Positions 9,729-18,057 of a stretch of DNA of 52,692 nucleotides are shown here, piece by piece. The stretch comes from Marinagarivorans sp. (GTDB lineage: Bacteria > Pseudomonadota > Gammaproteobacteria > Pseudomonadales > Cellvibrionaceae): the NCBI GenBank assembly GCA_028281865.1, contig JANQJB010000064.1:1-52692 (forward strand), read 5' to 3'. The number at the start of each line of letters is the position of its first letter. The first letter of the stretch is position 1. A program made the translations under genes and the position numbers. Below the pieces are notes generated by a model. The model had not been told where the DNA came from. It ran no database searches and saw only the letters and a list, made by a program, of their open reading frames with translations.

Positions 9729-10334
9729 ACTTTTTTCATTTACCATGCACATGCAATATGATCAAAGTATGGCAGTACTTTGGCATTCATTATAATTATT
9801 GTCAATAAAAAAATTATCAAAAAAATAAAAAAAACAACAGATAACGCTCGCATAGAGAAAATCAAGTTTGGCTCATAATTTAAAAATAAAGAGCACCCCA
9901 AAACCCTTCAAACTATTGCAACAATGCAAGACTCCATGACAATTTAATTTTTCCGAAAACCACGTTTCTAGGAGAACCTGACCACAACTTAAAATTTCGC
10001 CAAAGCTGCAGCCCTCATAGAAAAATGATAAATAATTAATCGCAAATCGGCGCCAAATAAAACATCCGCTCGCATTCTAACAATATCTGTTTCGAATTTT
10101 TTATTTAAAATTTAGTAATGGAAAAATGCTCCGATGCCTCAAAATCAAATAAAAAACCTAATAGGCTTATGCAGAATATCCCATTCGTAGAAATTGCCTT
10201 TATATTTGAACACCTTAATACACGCAACTTTTGTCACGAATATTATTCAAATAACAAATTCTATTTCTCTATGTTTAAAGACTTAAAGCGATAACTACAG
10301 ACATAACAAACACCAATTCCCCAATTTACAAATC

Positions 10335-10437
10335 TTGACATAGAAAATCATTACAAATACCTGCCGCCTCTCGCAGCGCAGGAGAGTCAAACAATGTAAG
10401 GAAATGGCACAAGAAAATTCCTTTTTTTGGAAAGGAG
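10335..10437 (+). ncRNA. Possible small RNA with promoter-like and terminator-like ends
   Basis: A perfect TTGACA (10335-10340) is followed 17 bases later by a poor -10 (TACCTG). The next 40 bases are GC-richer than the surrounding desert and can fold (CTCTC with GAGAG). The segment ends in AAGGAA ... TTCC followed by a run of seven T residues near 10430, a weak terminator. Evidence is only suggestive; no Rfam family is recognised. Confidence 0.2.
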
Positions 10438-10811
10438 GCTGATCACTACAATCAAGATTACTAAAATTAATATGTAATCATCAGAATTATTTTTTAATTA
10501 CTGCTGCTTAATTAAAGCACTCAGCGCGTCGATACTATTAAACTAACTTGAACAATGCAACCTTTGAACTCTAATCCTTTGTTTTCTTCAAAAGAAGTCA
10601 CAATTTCTTAATTGGGTTTTATTTATTTCGAGCTTTGGAGCATTTTTGATCCATGCAGCATCTCTAGCTAAATTGTGGACACGACCGCAATCAAAAATGT
10701 TAATGGAAAAACTAGCTCGTTCAATCATTCACATAAGGCTCACCAAGTTTTCTAAAAGAAGCGGGGGAAAAACACGCAGTACTTGCTTTCAGGCCAGCCT
10801 CAAGGGAATGG

Positions 10812-13800
10812 CTACTCCAACACCTCTCGCCAATACAAAACCCGATCATGCCCGCGGTAAGTACCAAAATTATAATTCGCCGTTGGTAAGGCGGTATCGG
10901 TATAGTTACCATCGCCGTTCCAATCAAACTGCAGCCAACTGTAGCTCGATAGGCTAACGTCGACTGAAATCGAACCGGTATTACCGCTGCCAGGCGCGGT
11001 AAAATAATGGCCTGCATCGCCGGAAGAGAAGTTAACGTTACCGCTGCTTATACTGCTGTACGTACCCGTTGTGGTGCCTCCTCCAACCGTGGCAGTGCGA
11101 TTGCCAACGACATCGATCGTACCATCTGGATAGGTGATCGCCGAGGTTGCAATCGCGGTACAACTGTCATCGGTATTGGATACCCAGGTACTACCATTCC
11201 AATATTCGGTAGAAAAATTCACCGGCAGATTGGCAGTTTCCGGGCCAAAGGCATTGGCAAGCACTAAGCGACCGTAGCGCACCTCACCCTGCCCTAAAGT
11301 CGCCGACTCGTTAGACATATTGTTGTCAGCATCTAAATCGAGGTCACTACTTTGCAAGGCGACTGAATCACTATCGGAAGGAATAACACCGACGTTCAGC
11401 TGGTCGTAAGGGCCGTCTGGCGAAGTGGTACGCGCCAAAACTAAATTGGCTCCCAATGTGCCAACACCGCTTGTCCAGCTGTAACTTTGGCTGCTACCCG
11501 AAAGCCGGCTCGTCAATACGGTCGGAGTATTCGCATCAATCGCGGTATAGCTGATAGAGCCATAACTGGATTTAAGCTTGGCGAAATCACTTTCGTAATT
11601 GGTTGTAGTCGCGCCCAGCGAATTGCGCGCTGTCAGCGTGTAGCTCGTGGTAAAGGTTTCGCCCATATACGAATAATCCATTGCAGGTGTGCACGCTTCG
11701 GTAATCGACGCGCCGGAAATCGCAAAATCAGCCGGATAAAAGCGCCCAACATAGCCCGATTTGCTCTCCATTTTATCGGTATTAGTTGTACCTATTCCCA
11801 AGTAGTTGCCATCGTTTACCTCAGCTTTAATTTCGATAATACCAACCTCGGCAAAATACACATTACTGCTTGAGTCCGAGCCACTGCTAAAGCTATCGAG
11901 CACACGCCCGTCACCCGCGCCGGCGTCACCGTCTGCCAAACCCCCGTCAGTGCCACCCGATGGGTCAATTAGCGTCGCTGTTAATTGCACTTCCTCAGGC
12001 GTAGTTTCCTGTCCAAACGCAGCGAGCACACTGTTGTTAGATAAGTCTGCATTGTTCGAGGGATCACTATCGCTGTGATCGTCAGGCACGCCATCGGCAT
12101 TGGAATCATCACCCGTTTCCCAGCCAACTGCGGAAACCGAGACTGTGAAATTTGTTCCAGCGGTTGTAAAGACTGCACCCGCTGCAGAGGTAGCGGCGGG
12201 GTTAGACGTGACATCGATATAGAAACCAAACGGTCGCACGGTAATGGCTGACGACGTACCATCGATATTGGTATCGGAATAATTTGTGCTGTCATCGCGC
12301 ATCGATATCGTAAATTGCCCAACATCCGAAGTGCCCAGCGTGACGTTGGCGGTGCCGGAAGAAAACGGCACGGTCAAATTATTAGACACAGGCAGTGAAG
12401 TTGGTAAGGTCACCGAGCCGGTTCCGGTTAACGTCGGCGCTGTACCTCCGGGATCGTCAGAGGAACGCGTCATATAGACTTTCATGCCGGTTTCGCTGTA
12501 ATCCGTAGAAACGGAGCACTTACCGGTACCGGAGTCGACTCTAATCATATTTACGGTAATCGTATGATCCCGACCGGCAATAACATCCGTATCCGATAGC
12601 ACAAACTCAAACTCATTTGAGCTAAATGTGGTGCTCGAAGATGTGGAGTCTACGCTAGCATCGGTATCATTGGCGTTCACTGTTAACGTTTCCGCGTGAC
12701 TGTTTTCCAGCTCGATTGTGATAACACCATTGTCATTAGCATGGAATGCATAAGTCGCCGAGCCGCTGTCAGAGGCACCGGGCGTCAGAGTCCCCTCGGC
12801 GTCGGTCGCTGTTTCTGTTTTTGACCAATCGCCATTATTCGTGCTGGTTGAGAGCGTAATGGTGCCGGTATAGTCGGTGATCGTTGAATCACCGGAATCC
12901 TTGGCAGTGATTGTTACACTCAAAGGCGAGCAAACACTGGCTGTAGCGCTAATTGAAAAATCAAAGTGGTCGAGCCAGTTAGGGCAAGCACGCACCGTAT
13001 CTTTGATCGTGCCAATATCCGAGCTACCAAGCACGGCGCGATAGATTCGGACCTCATCCAGCCGACCATCAAAAGGCAAATTCTCGCCTCCTGAACCCTC
13101 ATCTCCAATATACAAATTACCACTATCACTCGTTATGGTGCCGGTATAGCTCTCGCTGGTACCGCCACCATCCAAAGCTACGGCAGTACCATCGATATAA
13201 ACCTGCCGCGTTTTGCTAAATACATCGTGCACAAAAGCCAGGTGATACCAAGTGCTAGTAGACAGCGTATCCGGTGTGCTTGAAGCGTTATCCGTTCCAC
13301 CCTTTGTGGTGATATTGACGTAATTATCGATGTAAGACAGTGACCAGCCAGTATTATTGTCGTCATCAGCCATCAGGCGACCAAACGAAACATTGCTATC
13401 GAAATTAGCCCACATCGTTACGGTGTAATTGCCGTAGAAATTGGGAACTCCCGATACATCGAGATAATCATCAGTACCGTCGAAGTCGGCATAACGGCAG
13501 GTGCCGGTTGTAGTACCCGAGGCCGGAGAGGAAGACGAGGTGGTCACACCACCGGACGCAGTGCCGTGGTGGGCATTGCCCGAGTCGTCCACAACTTCAT
13601 TCGAAGTGCCATTCCAAGAAGACTCATCAAAACGCCACTCTGCCAGCAAGTCTGAGGTGCTGCCGGCACAGGAATGGGTATCGTTCATAATCAAATTGAT
13701 TTGATCCTTTGACAGTTGGCGGTTGTAGACACGTACTTCATCGATAAAACCATCAAGTGTTTCACCGGTTGCGCCGGAATCTCCGCCAACGGTAACCGCT

Positions 13801-16800
13801 TCGTTATTGGTTTGAATGGTTTCGCTGCTTGAGCCGGTATTATCCGATACTCCGTCGATAAATATTTCCTGACTGCCAACGGAGTACGTCGCAGCGACGT
13901 GATACCACTGCCCCGTCGATAAAGAAGTCGTCGAAGTTACCACCTCCGTATTTGAACCATCCTGCCGCCACCACAAACGTAAGTTGCCTGCAGCACTGAT
14001 TTCGAACTCATACGCATTGTTTTTTGCATAAATATTCACCAGTTCGCTATTGGTGGACAGATAAACCCAAGCAGTAATCGTAATCTCATCGGACAAATCT
14101 AGAGCCCAACTCGAACCCGCGTCGCTGACGGTCATCCACGTGGAATCGGTTCCACCGACATCCAAATAAGAGCACGTGCCCGGGTCCCCTGTTTGCGCGG
14201 GGTTTACCGGTGCGGTTGTCGGCTTACCGCTGCTCTGGGTCGCCGTTAAGTCGAGATTATTTGACGTTTGATCGTCAGCTTCACCAGAGGTACCGTCATA
14301 ATCCCATTCATCAAAGCGCCAATTGGCCACTAATACGGAAGTATCCTCAGCACAGGTGCGCGTTTCATTCATGATCGTATTGATCTGCCCGCGATTAAGT
14401 GCTTTGTTGTACAAGCGCACCTCATCGAGTTTGCCCTTCATTGTATGGGTCGTATCCTCCGACTCGTTGCCAATCATTAACACGTCGTTATTTTGATCAA
14501 TCGTATGGGTATTCGTAGCTGAGTTATTCAATACTCCATCGACATAAAGCGCCTGAAAACCATTTGAATAAACTGCGGTGACGTGCATCCAGACGTTTTC
14601 CGATAACGCGGCGGTGGAATCTAGGTTGTTAGCAGAAGATGATTCAAACCACCTTAAGCGCAATATATCCCCCGCTCGAAAATAAAATTCGTAGGCATCG
14701 TTTTTACCTAAAATAAAACGAATATCAGCACCGGTGTCCAATTTCACCCAGGCGGTAATGGTAAATTCACCCAAATCGACAACGGAACTTGCCCCAGGGT
14801 CAGCGACGGAAATATAGGTCCCGCTGGTATCATTAAATTCACTATAGGCACACGTTCCATCGGCACCATCATTGGCGGGGTCTGTGTTAAAAGTATTCGG
14901 GTAGCCCGATGATTGCGTAGCCGTCATATTCAAACTGTTGGAACCACTGTCGGTCACTTCACCCGAGGTGCCATCCCAGTTCCATTCATCCATGCGCCAT
15001 TCGCCAACTAAATTAGTCGAACTGACACTGCAGCTGCGGTAAGTGGTCATAATGGTGCTGATATCAGAACCACTCAGCGCTGCTTCATAGACACGTACTT
15101 CGTCTATTTCGCCATCAAAAGATAAAAGCGCATGGTTTGCACTCGCCGTCGTTTCAGTGCCAATGGCAAAATTACCACTGTCATTGCTGGTAGGATCACC
15201 CGTATAGGTCCACGTAGCTGAGCCACTGTCGAGCGTGACGGCCGAGCCATCGACATAAATTTGCACGGTCTTAGCGTGAACGTCGTGAACTGCCGCCACG
15301 TGATACCAGGTACCGGCGGTTAATACGGCTGCATTGGTTTCAACCTCATCATCTGTGGTCAAACCATCAATTTGGACGCGCAACTTGTTGGCGCCGCGAT
15401 AGAAAAGAAAACCGTTGTCATTGTCATCGTCAGCAGCGATGGCCGCGACGCCCGTCAAATCGTTAGTATTGATCCAGGCTGTAACCGTAAAATTGCCTTT
15501 GATATTGGGCAGGCTAATATCCTGGATCACATCGGAGCTGCCATCAAAGACCGCGTAGTTGCATGTGCCCGTCGCACCGTCATGGGCCGGGCTGATTGAG
15601 CCGACCGCAGTATTACCATTCGTGGTGCCGTTATAGCTATTGCCGGAGCTGTCAGTCACCTCGCCAGAAGTGCCATTCCAACTCTCTTCCTCAAAGTACC
15701 AAGCGCCGAGTAAATCACTGGTGCTGCCTGTCGAACACGTTCGGGTAGTGTCTTTAATAGTGCCAATCTGGGAGCCGTTCATCACGACATCGTAGTAGTA
15801 CACCTCGTCGATAAAGCCATCCCAGGAGCGTGATGCGGTATCGTCACCACCGATATAGATATAGGTCGAATCGGTGGACAACGTGCCCGCCACGCTGCCG
15901 GTTGTTGCGTCGGCAGTGCCGTCGATATAGATAATTTGGCTGCCAGTGGTCCAGGTCACTGCTACATGATTCCACTGTCCGGCCGTTAACGTGCCCGTCG
16001 AAGTCACGGTATTAGCCGAACCCGTATCAAACCAGAACTCCACATTGCCGGAGGTATTGACATGCACCTCCCAATTATCCGCTTTGGAAATAATCGTGCG
16101 ATAACTCGAAAAATTATCGGGATAAACCCAAGCAGCCGCGGTAAAGGTTTGCACATCCATCGCAGCGGCGTCGCTGACTCGCAAAGACGTGCCCGAGGTG
16201 CCACTAAAATCGCCGTAACCACAGGTACCATCACTACCGGCATCGGCGGGATTACCGAAATTGGTGGACGGAAAACCCGAGCTTTGCACGGCAGTCATAG
16301 ACATACTGTTTGTACCGCTATCTGTGACTTCGCCGGATGTAGCGGTGTAGCGCAACTCGTCCAAGTACCATGCCGCAAGCAAATCATTCGAGTCCACGCT
16401 TGCATCCTCACAGGAGTGCGTTTCGTCTTTGACCGTGTTGATTTGTGAGGGCGTTAACGCAGCATCGTAAATACGGATTTCGTCTAAGTCGCCCTGCAGT
16501 TTCCCGCTCCCGGCAGGGATTGCACCAAAGGAAAGGTCGCCGCTATTTTCTCCGACTGACGTAGTCGTAAAGATATCACGCACCTCGACATTACCATCGA
16601 TATACATCGTTCGCGTACCAGGAGTTGCGACAAGGGCCACGTGATACCAGGTTCCTGTGGTTAAGGTTGTGCTGCTATCCAGGTCTTGATCGGTGCCGTC
16701 ATTAACGCGATAGCGCAATCCATCATTGGTACGCACACGCAGCAAGTAGTTATCGCCTTTCGAAACAAAAGTTGCGGCCGTACCGGACGGTGAGACATCC

Positions 16801-17873
16801 ACCTTTAACCAGGCGGTAATGGTGTAGTAATCGCTATCGCCAAAATCCAGTAAGTTATTGTCCGGCACCTTCATATGGGTGTCTGATGAATCAACCTCTA
16901 GATAGCGGCAAGTACCAGGGTTGCCGGCGGTGGCAGGAGAAGTATCAGTCGTGGTGGGATGCGTAGTACCGTAGCTTTCACCATTTAAGCTATTAGTGCC
17001 GCTGTCAACCAACTCGCCTGTTGTGCCACTGTAACTCGATTGCTCGAAGCGCCACTCACCCACAAGGTTGGAAGCCGAGGGTGAACTTGCATTGTTATCA
17101 CAGACGTGGGTTTCATCTTTTATCGCGTTAACTTGGTCAGATGTAAGCGTCGTGCCATAAATACGAACTTCATCTATGCGCCCACTTAAGTCGGCACCAC
17201 CAGAGGTTCTCTGGCCAATATATATCGTATTCGAGGCGGTATTGATTTCCGATCTCGAGGTCGTATCGTTACCTCGTTGCGTTCCGTCTATATATATTTT
17301 GCGATCATCATCTGCTACCACAACTGCAATGTGGTACCAGGTGGCGGCCGATAAATTAATCGTACTATCAAGACTACGTTCCGTGCCATGGTCCCATGTC
17401 CATTCTAAGTTCCCAGCCGTTTCAACCTTTAGTTCAAATACATTATTCTTTTGTATGATCACCTGATTGGTACCGATAGAATCCAAATAAACCCATGCCG
17501 ATATGGTAAAACCCGTCGCTTCGGAAACATTAAAATCGCTGTGATGTGCTATTTCGACTCCTTCAGTGGAACTTGAAAATACACCATAATCACAAGTGCC
17601 AGGGTCACCGGCAGAAGCGGGGCTTGTATCGGCGGTTGTCGCTTCAGTGCCGGAAGTCGCCTTGCCATGATGGTCATTGCCACTCACATCCTTAACTTCG
17701 CTTGCGGTACCGTTCCACGACGACTCATCAAAGCGCCACTCTGCAATTAAATCGACAGTAGCATTGGCAATTTTTATTTCGAAAAGGAAAAACAAAAGAC
17801 AAAGACTACCGAGTAATCTTCTAAAAGATATAAAACGAAGGCAATTAGGAAACCTCAGGCACTGCGGTTCCAT
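10812..17873 (-). CDS. Giant MshQ-like protein with seven LamG modules and C-terminal DUF6701
   Basis: The 2353-residue protein has a signal peptide (hydrophobic LLGSLCLLFFLFEI, ending near IANA). Seven LamG/concanavalin-A-like modules start near residues 41, 268, 497, 720, 951, 1179 and 1404, a period of about 227; each opens with a form of LVGEWRFDE and holds WYHVA..., xxIYIDG and DEVRIY. Each module also has a GTC(N/R/S/G)Y cysteine and a cysteine near its end (THSC, TRTC), perhaps a disulfide pair. After about 1633 comes an Ig-like segment, then the DUF6701 region ending NFGTYRGHDRVLYWRE, typical of MSHA biogenesis protein MshQ. The protein is probably a surface or pilus-associated adhesin binding glycans. 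No other msh genes are in the window. Confidence 0.85.
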   Translation of the reverse strand: MEPQCLRFPNCLRFISFRRLLGSLCLLFFLFEIKIANATVDLIAEWRFDESSWNGTASEVKDVSGNDHHGKATSGTEATTADTSPASAGDPGTCDYGVFSSSTEGVEIAHHSDFNVSEATGFTISAWVYLDSIGTNQVIIQKNNVFELKVETAGNLEWTWDHGTERSLDSTINLSAATWYHIAVVVADDDRKIYIDGTQRGNDTTSRSEINTASNTIYIGQRTSGGADLSGRIDEVRIYGTTLTSDQVNAIKDETHVCDNNASSPSASNLVGEWRFEQSSYSGTTGELVDSGTNSLNGESYGTTHPTTTDTSPATAGNPGTCRYLEVDSSDTHMKVPDNNLLDFGDSDYYTITAWLKVDVSPSGTAATFVSKGDNYLLRVRTNDGLRYRVNDGTDQDLDSSTTLTTGTWYHVALVATPGTRTMYIDGNVEVRDIFTTTSVGENSGDLSFGAIPAGSGKLQGDLDEIRIYDAALTPSQINTVKDETHSCEDASVDSNDLLAAWYLDELRYTATSGEVTDSGTNSMSMTAVQSSGFPSTNFGNPADAGSDGTCGYGDFSGTSGTSLRVSDAAAMDVQTFTAAAWVYPDNFSSYRTIISKADNWEVHVNTSGNVEFWFDTGSANTVTSTGTLTAGQWNHVAVTWTTGSQIIYIDGTADATTGSVAGTLSTDSTYIYIGGDDTASRSWDGFIDEVYYYDVVMNGSQIGTIKDTTRTCSTGSTSDLLGAWYFEEESWNGTSGEVTDSSGNSYNGTTNGNTAVGSISPAHDGATGTCNYAVFDGSSDVIQDISLPNIKGNFTVTAWINTNDLTGVAAIAADDDNDNGFLFYRGANKLRVQIDGLTTDDEVETNAAVLTAGTWYHVAAVHDVHAKTVQIYVDGSAVTLDSGSATWTYTGDPTSNDSGNFAIGTETTASANHALLSFDGEIDEVRVYEAALSGSDISTIMTTYRSCSVSSTNLVGEWRMDEWNWDGTSGEVTDSGSNSLNMTATQSSGYPNTFNTDPANDGADGTCAYSEFNDTSGTYISVADPGASSVVDLGEFTITAWVKLDTGADIRFILGKNDAYEFYFRAGDILRLRWFESSSANNLDSTAALSENVWMHVTAVYSNGFQALYVDGVLNNSATNTHTIDQNNDVLMIGNESEDTTHTMKGKLDEVRLYNKALNRGQINTIMNETRTCAEDTSVLVANWRFDEWDYDGTSGEADDQTSNNLDLTATQSSGKPTTAPVNPAQTGDPGTCSYLDVGGTDSTWMTVSDAGSSWALDLSDEITITAWVYLSTNSELVNIYAKNNAYEFEISAAGNLRLWWRQDGSNTEVVTSTTSLSTGQWYHVAATYSVGSQEIFIDGVSDNTGSSSETIQTNNEAVTVGGDSGATGETLDGFIDEVRVYNRQLSKDQINLIMNDTHSCAGSTSDLLAEWRFDESSWNGTSNEVVDDSGNAHHGTASGGVTTSSSSPASGTTTGTCRYADFDGTDDYLDVSGVPNFYGNYTVTMWANFDSNVSFGRLMADDDNNTGWSLSYIDNYVNITTKGGTDNASSTPDTLSTSTWYHLAFVHDVFSKTRQVYIDGTAVALDGGGTSESYTGTITSDSGNLYIGDEGSGGENLPFDGRLDEVRIYRAVLGSSDIGTIKDTVRACPNWLDHFDFSISATASVCSPLSVTITAKDSGDSTITDYTGTITLSTSTNNGDWSKTETATDAEGTLTPGASDSGSATYAFHANDNGVITIELENSHAETLTVNANDTDASVDSTSSSTTFSSNEFEFVLSDTDVIAGRDHTITVNMIRVDSGTGKCSVSTDYSETGMKVYMTRSSDDPGGTAPTLTGTGSVTLPTSLPVSNNLTVPFSSGTANVTLGTSDVGQFTISMRDDSTNYSDTNIDGTSSAITVRPFGFYIDVTSNPAATSAAGAVFTTAGTNFTVSVSAVGWETGDDSNADGVPDDHSDSDPSNNADLSNNSVLAAFGQETTPEEVQLTATLIDPSGGTDGGLADGDAGAGDGRVLDSFSSGSDSSSNVYFAEVGIIEIKAEVNDGNYLGIGTTNTDKMESKSGYVGRFYPADFAISGASITEACTPAMDYSYMGETFTTSYTLTARNSLGATTTNYESDFAKLKSSYGSISYTAIDANTPTVLTSRLSGSSQSYSWTSGVGTLGANLVLARTTSPDGPYDQLNVGVIPSDSDSVALQSSDLDLDADNNMSNESATLGQGEVRYGRLVLANAFGPETANLPVNFSTEYWNGSTWVSNTDDSCTAIATSAITYPDGTIDVVGNRTATVGGGTTTGTYSSISSGNVNFSSGDAGHYFTAPGSGNTGSISVDVSLSSYSWLQFDWNGDGNYTDTALPTANYNFGTYRGHDRVLYWREVLE

Positions 17874-18057
17874 TGATTTACAACCGATATCCCAACTATT
17901 AAATAAGTACGTACTTTTTAAGCATAGACGAAAAGCGAATAGATGATGGCACTACGATATTGATTTCGATATTCCACCTTTTGGACCGATTAAGCGGTTA
18001 AGCCTTTATCTATACTTCAAAGGTTAATGAATTTATCGAGCCATTTTTGTTGGACAA

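Larger units (their letters stand above)
9389..10811. other. AT-rich gene-poor region, about 1.4 kb
   Basis: No convincing protein-coding gene lies between the small ORF ending at 9388 and the MshQ-like gene. A 58-codon plus-strand frame (10118-10294) has no ribosome site and is probably chance. A plus-strand frame at 10646-10957 runs into the antisense of the next gene and is likely a shadow. The stretch holds an 11-bp tandem repeat (9696-9728) and a GC-richer segment near 10335-10440 described separately. Confidence 0.5.

Noticed and set aside
10118-10294. 58-codon plus-strand frame in the AT-rich gap
   Set aside because: No ribosome site and a random-looking sequence in AT-rich DNA.
10430-10446. 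AAAGGAGGCTGATCAC resembling the complement of the 16S rRNA 3' end
   Set aside because: Similarity is short and no other rRNA sequence is near; chance or a ribosome-site-like run without a start codon.
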